Shown: positions 46,368 to 57,733, counted from the first letter of the stretch. The stretch: DNA of 64,000 nt from Mercenaria mercenaria (GCF_021730395.1 NW_026461120.1:1-64000), one strand, 5' to 3'. The notes: generated by a model not told the origin, from the sequence alone. Program-made: numbers and translations.

Positions 46368-47012
46368 TTAAATACCAAGGCTCTCAAGTTTCCAAAAATT
46401 TTCTAGGTCAATATCTTCATTCAATGTTAAACTAGTAGTGGCTCTGCTAGATGACGCATGAAAAGGGACGGGACCGGACAGAAGATAGCCAATCTTGGAA
46501 GCGACTGCTGTAGGTCCTGGACCTCGGATGATTTCGCCTTCAACGATTCTCCAATAGTAATCTGCACCAATGAGAAGTTGAACCTCGAACGTTGTGTCTT
46601 CTGTCAGCAGATGCGCTAATTTGAGACCTTTCAAGTGCTGTAAGTGGGAAACATTTTTGTTGTATTTCTGAAACGGTACTGCTATAGTTGGTACTATCAG
46701 CACATTAATCGGTATTTTCTCTTTGGTTGACGTAATCAAAAACACTGTGGCAGTGTCTAGGTGGCGCACTTCATTCTTCGAATTTCCAAAACTCGCCAAG
46801 TGCAAAGTGTCAGTTCCCGTGGATGTAAGTCTAAGTTTGTCTGCATGCTCTCTCGTGATAAATGATCTTTGAGAACCCTCATCGAAAAGAATGTTAGTAT
46901 CTGCTGAAATGATACCGCATGTTACAGGAGATATCGCTGTCTTAAGTAGCACTTGCGGCGTTTGTTGCCCACATGTCGTCTGCTCAAACGTGGTATGATC
47001 GTAAGTATGCAA
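46368..47012 (-). CDS. Protease (DUF1758-type) region of the BEL/Pao element
   Basis: The frame contains LLKTAISPV, the aspartic active-site-type ILFDEGSQRSFIT, LHLASFGNS, and LLIGADYYWRIVEGEI, ending in a GYLLSGPV segment. This is the usual Pao protease block between gag and RT. Fossil element. Confidence 0.7.
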   Translation of the reverse strand: MHTYDHTTFEQTTCGQQTPQVLLKTAISPVTCGIISADTNILFDEGSQRSFITREHADKLRLTSTGTDTLHLASFGNSKNEVRHLDTATVFLITSTKEKIPINVLIVPTIAVPFQKYNKNVSHLQHLKGLKLAHLLTEDTTFEVQLLIGADYYWRIVEGEIIRGPGPTAVASKIGYLLSGPVPFHASSSRATTSLTLNEDIDLENFWKLESLGI

Positions 47013-47363
47013 CGCTGCAGTCTGATGTTGTAGCTGGTGTCACTGACTGCAGATGCTGAAGACGTCTGTATTGGCGGTTGAACTTGAGATGAGGTCTGAC
47101 ATATACTGGTATCTGGATTCGTAGTCCCTCATAACGTTACAATCATTAGCAAAGTGCGTATTGCTTGAACAAAATACACATACCTTAGCGTTTGTAAAAC
47201 GTTGTTGTTGTTGTTGTGTACGTTGATGTGGATGCACGTGTTTCTTATCCCTGTCCTGTCGTGCACGTGGTCTAAAGCCTGAACCAGTTAACAATGACAT
47301 CGTGGCTGGTGTTTCATGCAAGTACAAGTTACTGTTGACCTGGCCTGCTTCTAATACGTTGAT

Positions 47364-48257
47364 TTATTCGTAGATAGCGCGGCGCATCTCATGTAATTCT
47401 AGATTTCTGCCTTTATGTTCACGTGCCAAGTTCTTACGTATTTCTGCCGGAAGTTTGTCAAATATCACAGGCACTAAGAACGTCCCAAATGAATCCTCTT
47501 GCTGATCAAGTGACTCAAGTCCCCAGATGTATGTTTCTAGCTTGTCATAATATCCTCTCAGGCTTGGAAGTGTGTTGCTAGGCGACGGAAGATGTAGAAG
47601 AGACTGTATGTAAGCATGCACTATCTTATGTTTCTGTCCGTATTGTTCATGTAATAATTCAACTGCAGTACTGTAGTTAGCGTTCGTTAGGGCAAATCCA
47701 TCTATTTTCCGAGCTGCTTCATCCTCCAGTTGTGGACTTAAATAATTAAATTTTTGCACATCCGTTAAATTCTGGTTTGAATGCACTGCTGAACTGAATG
47801 AATCCCAAAAAGCTTGCCATTCTAAGATGTTTCTGTTGAAGGTAGGTAATGAGAATTTTGGAAGGCGGGAATATTGCGTCGAACTCGCACTATTTCTATC
47901 CTGTACAATTATCGTCTGCTGTTCACCAGGTGTTGATGAATTATTTCTCTGACTTTGATTTTGTGACGACTTTTCACGACTTTCACTGAATTCTTGGAAT
48001 TCACGAAGTTTGATCTGTATCGCTAATGAATATTCTTCACTGTTAATGATTTCTTCTTCAATCTCGCCGATTTCTGTCTGTTCAAGTATTTTCTCATTCA
48101 ATGATACAAGATTCTCGAATTTGCCAGTCACAGATTCTATTATAGCACGAAATTCCGACATCGACGAACTATCTTTTGCATTTTCGATTTTCTGGAGCTG
48201 AATTTCTATAACTTTGCGTTGTCCCTCTCGGATCGATCGTAATTTGTCTATTTTCAT
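47364..48257 (-). CDS. Gag region of the BEL/Pao element
   Basis: A 297-residue frame starts 25 bases inside the LTR. The N-terminal third is a charged coiled coil. It then has the DUF1759-type gag signature: LPKFSLPTFNRNILEWQAFW, KFNYLSPQLEDEAARKIDGF, AVELLHEQYGQKHKIVHAYI and PAEIRKNLAREH. A CX2C...H...C zinc-knuckle segment (CVFCSSNTHFANDC) follows at about 47160-47205. Fossil element. Confidence 0.75.
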   Translation of the reverse strand: MKIDKLRSIREGQRKVIEIQLQKIENAKDSSSMSEFRAIIESVTGKFENLVSLNEKILEQTEIGEIEEEIINSEEYSLAIQIKLREFQEFSESREKSSQNQSQRNNSSTPGEQQTIIVQDRNSASSTQYSRLPKFSLPTFNRNILEWQAFWDSFSSAVHSNQNLTDVQKFNYLSPQLEDEAARKIDGFALTNANYSTAVELLHEQYGQKHKIVHAYIQSLLHLPSPSNTLPSLRGYYDKLETYIWGLESLDQQEDSFGTFLVPVIFDKLPAEIRKNLAREHKGRNLELHEMRRAIYE

Positions 48258-48281
48258 CGTGCTTTGGTCACGGCACCAAAA

Positions 48282-48455
48282 TGTGGGGGGTTGCGGGTAA
48301 ACTCTGTATTTAATGAAACAAACTCACGTCTGATTCATACAAATGTATTCTGTCTACTATCTCCGTTACAAAACAATACATGGTAAGTGACGTCTAACGT
48401 CACGCATAAGTTGGCGTCAACATAACGTCAATGTAATTTCGCGCTATTTCCGATA
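48282..48455 (-). repeat. 5' LTR of the BEL/Pao element
   Basis: Short LTR, 174 bp. Several ACGT-centred words (GACGTC, AACGTC) are concentrated in it and could be transcription-factor sites. The primer-binding-like sequence lies immediately inside. Confidence 0.75.
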
Positions 48456-49776
48456 TTTATGTTATAAAGAACTAAAATTGTTTGGCTTCATAGTGTCAAG
48501 ATTTGCACTATGATACTCTTTTTGAAATACATAAGGGCTTTAGAGATTGCTGTCCGATAAACTTGGTCTTGTTCCATATAATTTGGTGCAGACGAGTTTG
48601 TCCAGGGAGGCAGTCCAGAGAAATTTTTAGGTTAGTATTCACCCGAGTGAATTTAGGTCAAAGATTTGTGATTCACTCTGACCACGAGGCTGTAGTCTGG
48701 TTGAGGAAGCTGCTGTAACCTGAAGGAAAGAAAATAGTCTGAACGAATAGTTTGACTGGTTGGGGGTTTCAAGACACAGACAGACTGTGTATAAAACAAG
48801 CTGCTTAAATGTTTCGTAAGAAACCAAACTCCACTATGGCTTCTTTCGAGGTAAACATGATAAGCTAGGTCTCTACTGCAGCAGCTCATTTATTTCAAAT
48901 GTCAGGGATGAACTTCAAAGCCATGTGGGTCTTAACACACAAATGAAGTAAACATTTTGGGAGTCCAATGATAAAAAGTCAGAGGGAGTAAGCGTAAACT
49001 AGCTCAGAAGGGTTCAACAGAAGTAGGAGCAGAACAGCAAAAGGCGCATGCTAGTAAGGAGAGTACATAACAAATATGATGAACGGGACAGACGTGCCTC
49101 GACGGCAATGAAGTTTCCCTTTCAGACACATAATGGTGCAGCGCGACATTTAGCTGTTATTACCGGGGAACTTACAGTAATCCGATGCCATGTCAAACCC
49201 TACACTACAGAGGGTAGTAACTGGTCCTTTCTATATCGGGCACACCCTTGGGAGACAACAAGTCCTGGTGTCTAAGAGACATTGCATTTTGAAGGTTTGG
49301 TAATCAGGAACATAGAGCAAATGATCGAAATGGTACAAAACCAGTACCAAAGGGCATAGATAACAACTGAAGTCAAAACAGTTGTGACATAACTTTTCAA
49401 GTGATGACCAAATCGATGTCGATCATTCTAATAAAGCATCAAACTTCACCTGAAACGCGCAGAACCGCAAATAATGTTGAACGTTTTAGGATTTATCTGT
49501 TGTATATAAAATGAAAACTACAATAGTGTTACAAGACTAAGACTGGAAAGTTTTTTTATAAATTATGTGTGAATTATATAGCATAAATTTGACAATTAGG
49601 ACTTTTTAGTATTGAGGTGCATTTAAGGGCAATACAAAACATATACGACTACTAATAAGTTATTAGAACACGTGACAGACTTTGTGACATTTTTTTTAAA
49701 TATCATTGTGACACATATATGACATAAAGTAATTGGGTAAGGCAATCGGAGTTTTGCCTTAAAAAGAAGGGGGTAT
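48456..49776 (+). other. 3' interior of the Gypsy-type element
   Basis: A weak RNase H-like trace occurs around 48600-48718 (FVIHSDHEAVVWLRKLL). The rest is degenerate and ends in the purine tract AAAAAGAAGGGGG before the 3' LTR. No integrase was recognised. Confidence 0.45.
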
Positions 49777-51421
49777 TGTAACGCCTCGAACAATGGGGAC
49801 TTACCATTTCCTTGTAATTATGAGCAGTTATTGATCTTGGCTATGATCTGAACTGTTTCAGTGACATTTCCTTGCAAGCCGACAGTAACGAAACACAGAA
49901 TTGTAAACATATGTGTTGATCTACATAATATGACCGACCAATCACACATTATACACTCCCATGTTCGTTTTAGTCTTATCCGAACTCTGTTTACATTTAC
50001 CGAGAGACATCTGTTTCGGCTGGTGCACATTTAATCCAGATTTTGTAACATTTTCCTACACGTGAATCACTATAGACTTTGCACCATTAACCTACAGTAT
50101 TTAATTGTTTGTTAAAGATAAGTGTCATCCTTTTGTACGGTCTGATTTTTGCATAAATCGCAATATTTTCATGAAAACTCACTGAATTTGTCACATTTCC
50201 TGACAGGATATGCATCCTTATTCGCATTGCATTGTTGGACTATTTACCGTTACTAAGCAACATAAATTATCTTTGTCTTCAAAGATGTTTAAATCATTTA
50301 AACATGTTAGAGTTAACCCAGTGGTGTATATTTTGATGTTATTTTCATGTAAACATTTAATAAAATCGCCATTTTTATGATACGGCAGTGTTCAGCATAG
50401 AGTTTAACGTTTTAGGTCACTGTGACAAATTGGTCACTGTGACCCGTCGGTCACTAACCATTTGGTCAGTTTACCCAAAGTAACCCATTTTGACTGTTTT
50501 GGTAACTTTTTTGGGTCACTTTCTCTGGACAACTATAAAAGGGCCCGATTTTGGCCGTCTGCAATCACTTCAACTCAAGCTTTCAGACCTAAAACCACGT
50601 TTGGCTTGTTTAAATAGATTTTTATTAAAATGAACACTATGCTGAACATAGATGAAAGAAAGTTGCTCTGCAATCAGAATTTATATTAATTAAAAGCCAC
50701 AGGTCTATAAAAGCCCCTTTTGATACAACATTTAGTAACATTTCTACAAGTTTATTTGCACAGATGTATTTACATGTACATTCATTCCTTATTTAAAGTA
50801 AAGACAATTAATGGATTTGTCTTAAGTACTGAGAATATAAGTGACTATATTTTATAGAAGGAGTTTCTGTTGCTGAACAGTGTCTTCGTATCTGCGTCAA
50901 TATTTACAAGTTATGGAACGCCAGATCAGTCATAAGCAGATTAATCTTAAAGGAGATGTATATTGAATCTTGCATTTTTAGTACTTTAAGAGTGTGCAGT
51001 ATTGTTTTATAAAACATTTTAAAGTTCATTGTAATTCGCTTCGCTACCTGTAAACTATGGAAAGCCGGAACAGTCTTAATCTTATTTGATAAATTTGTAC
51101 TTATACTGACAGAATTTAACCGTCAATAGTTGGATAGTTTATTATCAAGAAGAATTTGTGATTACATTTGATATCAGTTAGATGTGTTTGTTTAATGTGT
51201 TGACTTCACTTGTATTTTCTGGAGTATGATATATCAACACTCATAAATTTCATTAACTGTTATCCTGAGTCTAATAGTCTCTCTGGTTTAGTTAGTTTTA
51301 TGGTACACTGAGTCAACCTGGCTATACCCTATTTGCCTTTCCGACTTCTTGAGTGAAGTTTACCCAGAGTTCTTCAGTACGCCTAGCCTACCCATCTCCG
51401 CAACACCCCTGAGTCGTAACA
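49777..51421 (+). repeat. 3' LTR of the Gypsy-type element
   Basis: 1645 bp, nearly collinear with the 5' LTR apart from the SINE there. Its TATAAAAG is at 50534-50541. An outward promoter here could drive transcription into flanking DNA beyond 51421 (inference). Confidence 0.85.
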
Positions 51422-51707
51422 ATATTATTTACTCTGTAACTTTTATGTCATAGCACCGTCTTTGAATTACAGATTATATACTAATTGACCATTTTTTAAT
51501 CATAAAAGTCGTTTGCTACTGTTATCAAGTAAATCCCAAATCTGTTTTCAGTACCGTTCAAATTGTTTAAAGTTTTACTGTCAGGCAGCTTGGAATCCGG
51601 ATCCGAGCTATTTGCATATTTTATAATGGTAAGGAGAAGCAGAAGAAGAGCTAAAATACACCTTGCAGCTGTTTCTGTTTAATGTATTTACTCTGTCAAT
51701 ATCATTT

Positions 51708-51935
51708 ATTTTCTATGGTGCCTCAAGTTAAACGATTTAATAAGACAGAATTTAAACTCCCAACATTGAAAAATTAATGTCGAATCTTGTGTGTCTGTTT
51801 TTAATTGTGCCCACTTCATTCAAAAATAACCTAGGGTCAGAAGTAAAACCTACCTACATTTCTTCCATAATATGTCATCTAAAGACTAATCATACTAATT
51901 GCGAAATAGAGAACTTTTACCGCATAGAACTCAGA
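51708..51935 (+). repeat. Dispersed repeat copy 2 (matches 35650)
   Basis: See 35650-35880. Shared landmarks include GTGCCTCAAGTTAAACGATT and CAGAAGTAAAACCTACCTAC. No terminal repeats seen. Confidence 0.6.
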
Positions 51936-52239
51936 AGTTTTAGAGATGTCTAGCTACATGTATGCCCTTTCACTTTTGTACATTCACAATAAATCAATAA
52001 CAAGTCTTGAAAAAGATATAAACTTACTAGAAAAAAAGGATATGAGGAAAATATTTAATCCCAGTGGAGCTTGAACTTATGCCCACCTGAAATGCAGGTT
52101 TATAGTAGGAATTGAATACTCTTCAAAAGGAGGTACTCTATTATGGGCTCAATACCTGAATAACAGCATATAAAATGAAGCATCCTTTACACACTTGTAA
52201 TTGTATGTACTAACTTATCCTAAGCAGTTCCTGTAAAAG

Positions 52240-52368
52240 ATCTAACGGACGATCTCGTACGCTTGAGATAAGATGTCGTGTGCACGAGATAAGATGTAAT
52301 GCGCTCGTGATAAGATATGGTGCGCTCGAGATACGATGTCTTGCACTCGAGATAAGATGACGTGCCTA
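52240..52368. repeat. Minisatellite of ~22-bp GCGCTCGAGATAAGATGT words
   Basis: Five to six diverged units repeat CTCGAGATAAGATGTYGTGC-like text, some with ACGAGATAAGATG or CTCGTGATAAGAT. It gives a short repetitive Ser/Thr-Tyr frame on the minus strand (52220-52444) that is a by-product. Confidence 0.6.
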
Positions 52369-52441
52369 ATCTTAAAAAATAAATGCATGTAATAAGCATA
52401 CCACCGTAAGTAATAACGTAACGGACGAAAATTTTAATTAG

Positions 52442-52614
52442 CAAATAATCAAGGCTTTCGAGTTGTTTATCGTCTGATTTACCACGGTTCAGAGTTCAGA
52501 TGCGTAGGAATTGAACCACGAGGACGTTAGCCCGAGTGGTTAAATACTGAAGCATCTGAACGATGAACTGTGATAAATTAGACGATAAATAACAAGAAAG
52601 CCTTGATTGTTTTC
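52442..52614. mobile_element. 173-bp foldback element
   Basis: AATCAAGGCTTTCGAGTTGT at the left pairs with ACAAGAAAGCCTTGATT at the right. Further in, TTTATCGTCTGATTTACCAC pairs with a diverged complement, and AACCAC pairs with GTGGTT near the apex. The arms are about 65-70 nt. Confidence 0.6.
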
Positions 52615-52704
52615 ATTCTGACATGCTCATTGATATATTTTAATAGATATTATACTGGACTTTCTTTACGCGAGGAGTAATATATCGAACGTCATGCGGC
52701 AATA

Positions 52705-52724
52705 TGACGTCAATTATGACGTCA
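52705..52724. promoter_or_regulatory. Two perfect TGACGTCA (CRE-type) sites 4 bp apart
   Basis: TGACGTCA at 52705-52712 and 52717-52724 are separated by ATTA, so the site centres are 12 bp apart, about one helical turn. CREB/ATF factors bind this palindrome. A GC-rich GGTCCGCGCGTC follows at about 52740. Whether it serves a gene or is part of a repeat is unknown; the same palindrome occurs in the repeats at 12293 and 12772. Confidence 0.4.
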
Positions 52725-52739
52725 TAATGCTCTCTTACC

Positions 52740-53621
52740 GGTCCGCGCGTCAACCGTTGTTTATCGCAGAATATATCGAGCTTGATTTTCTTCTTTGTTT
52801 AACTGGAAATCAAATAGAGCCATGTTAGAATAAATATTTTTATCTGCCGTGCATTATTTTCAATCTTTGCTTTGACATCGGCATTTTATTGTAATTCAAA
52901 CATCCCCCAAAAATCCGCCAGCTTAAACAAAAATATGTTATAGGACTCTACCGTAAATTATCATCGGCATTTTACAATCAGTGTATCAGAATCTATTCAA
53001 CAAATGCATGTTTTAGTAAGCACCAGTCTTTAGTTAAACTAGTGAAAAAACGGTATCTTTGAAATAATAAATTCCCCGACGGCTCCTATATATTTCATTT
53101 TAAATAGATATATAACTCTTAATTGATCACTTTAGGCAATCGAACATAGTTTTTAATTAACATCATATCATACATTTTCTTTTCCGTTGCTTCATCAGGA
53201 AAATACAGGGTAACCAATCAAACGCGCTCTGTTTTCATAAAACCACTATTTTCTATTTTGAAATAAAACACATCACATGTTGCTCTTCAAGTAGAATAAG
53301 CGATAACAAATCAGAAGTGTGCTATTTTTAGATAACTACTTCCAATGATTCTTATGGAATTCTGTTGATCGATATGTTCAGTAAGCATTTTTATATCGAA
53401 GTTTGCAGGCGGAATTTACCCTATCAATGTATTGTTTTGATTTCTGCTACCCTTGAAAAAAGGGCGTTTTTCAAAGCTGAAAGCGCTCGAGTTTATAAAT
53501 AAACTTTTGACACTGTTTGAACATATACTTTCTCATAGTCTATAATCCTATCTTTATGTTCTAGTATCCTTCTGGGATCCAGTGTGTTTGAAAGGCATTT
53601 TGTATATATTTTTTCTCACTT
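52740..53621. other. AT-rich noncoding region
   Basis: No gene or element end recognised. Confidence 0.4.
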
Positions 53622-53768
53622 ATTTATATACATAATAATACACACTTGGGTCTCTTAAAATTGTTGGGAAAGAAAAAATACCAAAATGAATAGGTAGAGA
53701 CCCAACAACTACGGAATAAATCTTATTTCAAACCCAAATAGTGTGTAAATATATATAATTATATAATC
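53622..53768. repeat. Inverted repeat / foldback, ~147 bp
   Basis: TAATACACACTTGGGTCTCT on the left has diverged complements on the right: AGAGACCC at about 53696 and ACCCAAATAGTGTGTAAATA at about 53733. Nested pairing suggests an old foldback element. Confidence 0.45.
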
Positions 53769-53780
53769 CTTATTATGTTT

Positions 53781-53822
53781 CCTCTCTCTCTCCCCCCCCC
53801 CCCCCCCAACCCCCCCCCCCCC
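53781..53822. repeat. CT run and poly-C tract
   Basis: Six CT dinucleotides are followed by 16 C, then AA, then 13 C. Runs like this are prone to length errors in reads and in replication, so the exact length should be treated as uncertain. Confidence 0.9.
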
Positions 53823-53869
53823 ACCTCACCACCACTGGGGGAGACATATTGTTTTTGCCCTGTCCGTCC

Positions 53870-55290
53870 GTCACATCTGTCACACTTCATTTCAGATCAA
53901 TAACTGGTGAACACTTTGAAATAGAATCTTCAAACTTCATAGGGTGGCAGGGCTTATGGAGAAGACGACCGCTATTGTTTTTTGGAGTCACTCCACTAAA
54001 GATCAAAGTCACAGAGACCTGAACATGGAAAATCATTTCCGGTCAATAACTTGAGAACCACTTGACTTGAACCAGAATGTTGAAACATCATAGGATGATT
54101 AGACATACAGAGTAGATACATGTATTCCCTTTTGACTTTGTGGTCACACTAATTAAAGTAAAGATCACAGGGTCCTGAACATGGAAAACCATTTCCGATC
54201 GATACCTTGAGAACCATTTGACCCAGAATGTTAGAACTTTACAAGATAATTGATGATGCAGATTAGATGACCCCTATAGATATTAAGGTCACTCTAATAA
54301 AGGTCACAGGGCCCTGAACATCGAAAGCCATTTCCGATCAATAACTTGAGAACAACTTGAACCAGAATGTTAAACTTCATAGGATGATTGGACATACAGA
54401 GTAGATGGCTCCGATTGATTTTGGAGTCACTCTTGTAAAGGTCAAGGTCACTGGGGCCTGAACATGGAAAACCATTTCCGATCAATAACTTAAGAACCAC
54501 TTGACTGTTGGAACTTCACAAGATGATTGGTCATGCAGATTAAATGACCCCTATAGATTTTAGGGTCACTGTAATACAGGTCAAGGTTACAGGGCCTTGA
54601 AAATGGAAAGCCATTTCCGATCAACAACTTGAGAACCACTTGACCAAGAATGTTGAAACTCCATAGGAGGATTGGACATGCAGAGTAGATGGCCCCGATT
54701 GATTTTGGGGTTACTCTATAATTATAGGTCAAAGTCACAGGGGCCTGAACATGGAAAACCATTTTCAGTCAGTAACTTGAGAACTACTTGATCCAGAATG
54801 TTGAAACTTCATAGGATGATTGGACATGCAGAGTAGATGACCACTGTTGACTTTGGGGTCACTCTATTAAAGGTCAAGGCCACAGCTAACAGAGCATAGA
54901 AATAAATTTCCGGTCAGTCACTTGAGAACCACTTGATCCAGAATGTTAAATCTTCATAGGGTGAAAGGACTTACAGAGTAGATGACCTCTATTGTTTTGG
55001 GGATCACTGTATAAAAGGTCAAGGTCGCAGTGGATAGAACATGGAAATCCCTTTCAAGTCAATAACTTGAAATCCATTTGACCTAGAACCTTCAAATTTC
55101 ATAGGGTGATAGAACTTACAGAGTAGATGACCCTTATTGTTTTTGGGGTCACTCCATCAAGAGGGCTGGACATAGAAAACTCTTTTCAATCAATTACTTG
55201 AGAACCACTTGACCCGGAATGTTGAAACTTAATAGGATGATTGGACATGCAGATTAGATGACCCCTACTGATCAAAGGTCACGACTTGAT
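53870..55290 (+). repeat. Tandem array of ~145-bp GGTCA-type units (about 10)
   Basis: Each unit has CTTGAGAACCACTTGACCC, AGAATGTTGAAACTTCATAG, ATGATTGGACATGCAGAGTA, GATTTTGGGGTCACTCTA, AAAGGTCAAGGTCACAGGG and CTGAACATGGAAAACCATTT in that order. Landmarks such as GAACATGGAAA recur every 140-158 bp. Minus-strand open frames (for example 54490-54762) are by-products of the array. Confidence 0.75.
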
Positions 55291-56940
55291 TCATAAATCA
55301 TCAAGCAAAGAATGATTCCACAAAGCAGGTCGTAGATTAGACGGTGAAGGGGAAAGAAATTGACTACATGTAGTTGTTTCCACCTTAGTTTTTGTACACA
55401 AACAAGAGAGAGAAAACCTGACTGGTTGGTTCTTTCCTCCCTCGTGTATATATATGCAAAATTATATTTAAAAAGAGAAGCGGGAATAAACTGACAAGTT
55501 GTTTCTTCCTCCCCCGGTCAGGTATATAATATAAATGAATTCATAAAAAAAAGCTCATTAATATAGAGAAACATCATGTGTGTCCATCTCCTCCCACACT
55601 ATTAGCCCGATTTACTTTTAACTTTCAGAGATGAACAAGCTTGATGTGCAGATGACCATAAATAAAGGATTTTTTCTGTTATTATTTTTACCACAGTTAT
55701 GGCCCTTTGATCGTTTTGCTGTATAGCATATAGAGAAAAATCGTGTGCGTCCAATTACGAGAATACTATTGAAAGGATATACTTCACAGTTGAAGTTCAT
55801 TTATGTGAAGATTACCATAAATAATATACTTTTTCTATTAGTATTTTGTATAGAAATTCTTAATAAGAACTTTGCTATTTAGGGGATGGTGCATCTGTGT
55901 CCACAATTTTAGTTTAATATTCGAAAAGACAATCTAGCTCTGATTAAGATTTGTTCCAAAGAATCTAAAAATCTTTTTCACTCCTCTTCGACATTTTTCA
56001 TGTATTTTGTTCCGGAAGGTTCTTCAAACTGTTTGTATAACTTTCGTTCCAAATATATTATTACGAGTTTGTGCGAATTGTGTACACATTGCAGTTACTT
56101 TGATTTGTTTGTAATATTTATTATTGAAAGTAAATGTGTTGTTTTTCAAACCAAAGGCCATTGATTCTGTAATGAACTCTTTTGTATTCTTCTGGGTGTT
56201 TGTCCAGTCAGTAAGTGATCGCTTTTTCTCACAAGATATGTGTGCTATTAGAGTAAAGGGCTTCCACGCGGAAAGGAAATAATTATAGTGTTCACATCTG
56301 TGTGTTAAGGCTGTTTAACGAAGTCAGTTGTATGTCTTAAAAAAACCCGATCTGAGTAATGGTTTTAGAAGAAAATCCATTAAATAGCTTAATCTGCTTG
56401 TCAAGAATGTCAGAATAGTTACACAGGATGTGTTCATTTCTTCACATTTATTTCGGTTCTCGCTTTTATGCATATAATTCAGATGCAACTGATATTCTTT
56501 TTGTCGTAAACAGTTCATGTTTTTGTCTAACAGTTTATTGTAATTGTTATGATTACATTTTGAGGGGTCTGTTGCTAACTGTTCGTAATATGTTTCGTCT
56601 TACAGTATGTTGATCAATTGTTGTCCAGCTGTCAATTTTATTTCCTTCAACTTTTTATTTAACTGCAATCGTTACTTTCACGAATCAATTAAATAGATAT
56701 GACATAGTAAATTTTCAAATATCACATACATGATTTTGATATCATAATAGCCATAAACTTCTTATCCGTTTTTTTTTCAAAACTCTAGTAACGTGAATGG
56801 AATTAATGTAAACACTACTATGCCCCAACGATAACTTGATATTTACAAACATGACTATAAATAAATTAAAATGGAACATAGGCAATTCAACATTTTTCTA
56901 AGATGTTACAATCTAAATATTTCTAGATTTTGTACCAATT
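55291..56940. other. AT-rich noncoding region
   Basis: No gene or repeat boundary recognised; only short open frames. Confidence 0.4.
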
Positions 56941-57020
56941 GCGAATTAGCTCAGTGGTAAAGCATACAGTCGATGTTAAACAGATCTTTTGCCGTGTGGG
57001 TTCGAAACTCAGCATCGACA
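56941..57020 (+). ncRNA. tRNA-like sequence (pseudo-tRNA or SINE head)
   Basis: GCGAATTAGCTCAGTGG contains a canonical A box, and GTGGGTTCGAAACTC supplies the B box about 45 nt later. The acceptor and T stems do not pair well, so it is not a convincing functional tRNA. It faces the tRNA-like head at 57396 in the opposite orientation. Confidence 0.45.
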
Positions 57021-57229
57021 TTAATTTTTTTCTCATAAACATTTAGATTCCTTCATGAATTATGTGACAACACAACAGAGAAGTATCTTAAGCCGATATG
57101 GCAGTTCAGAAAAGTTTACCATTATATCAAAGATGATACTAACTAAATGCATGTATTTAAGCCATGCAAATAATGAACATACTGTTGTTTTATATAAAGG
57201 CATAAATACAAATACAAACCACCAAAGAA

Positions 57230-57396
57230 AGAAAACAAAAATACGGGAATAAAAATGAAAACGGAAAGAGAAAAAAACACAAAAAGACAAAAAATGAAAA
57301 AAAACAAAACTCACGGAGATTCGAACCCACAAAATGATTTGCTTATAATATTCAATTGTTATCTGCGTTTTACCTGACTGAGCTATGTTTCCATAT
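57230..57396 (-). mobile_element. tRNA-headed SINE-like element, copy 2
   Basis: The minus strand begins ATATGGAAACATAGCTCAGT (A box) and reaches GTGGGTTCGAATCTCCGTGA (B box) about 45 nt later. It then has a T-rich body with CCGTTTTCATTTTTATTCCC and GTATTTTTG. The same arrangement is at 23150-23301. Confidence 0.5.
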
Positions 57397-57733
57397 ATTA
57401 GTAGTAGATTTAAGATGAAAGAAATACTAATATTTACTTAGAAGGTAATGTGTAAGAGCATTATGGATTGGTATTTTATCGGTTATCATGAAATAGAATC
57501 GTCCTCGCGTTTCGGCGGCAATCTTGTTATCATTGGGGATTAGTACGTGGTTGTTAAAGACGCACCACGAAATAACTGTATGATGGTAATTACACGTGAC
57601 TTGCATGAAAAATATGAGATATAGAAGAACTTAGTTTCAAATTGACAGCGACATATATAAGGCCATTTCAATGTGTTTGATGTCTTAACATTTATTGAAT
57701 TAATGTATCAATATGTACATAGATCAGTGTATA

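Larger units (their letters stand above)
42847..48455 (-). mobile_element. BEL/Pao LTR retroelement nested in the Gypsy element (fossil, nearly complete)
   Basis: On the minus strand the order is 5' LTR (48282-48455), a primer-binding-like TTTGGTGCCGTGACC (around 48267-48280), gag, zinc knuckle, protease, RT/RNase H, integrase, and 3' LTR (42847-42981). LTR termini are TG...CA and flanks are GTTAT/TTTAT, a near-match 5-bp target duplication. All domains are readable with about four breaks, and the two LTRs are almost identical where they align. The element is therefore young and inserted after its Gypsy host. Length is 5.6 kb. Confidence 0.85.
37784..51421 (+). mobile_element. Gypsy-type LTR retroelement with long LTRs (fossil; carries nested insertions)
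   Basis: Two direct LTRs (37784-39618 and 49777-51421) begin TGTAACGCCTCGAAC and end GAGTCGTAACA, and ATAT flanks the element (37780-37783 and 51422-51425). A primer-binding-like TGGCGGCAGCGGTGGGAT lies just inside the 5' LTR. A purine tract, AAAAAGAAGGGGG, precedes the 3' LTR. Interior parts are a gag region, a nucleocapsid zinc knuckle, an aspartic protease region and a weak RNase H-like trace. Much of pol is not recognisable, so the element is internally depleted and cannot be whole. The LTRs differ at roughly 2% of sites, so it is fairly young. A BEL/Pao element and a SINE are inserted in it. Confidence 0.85.
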
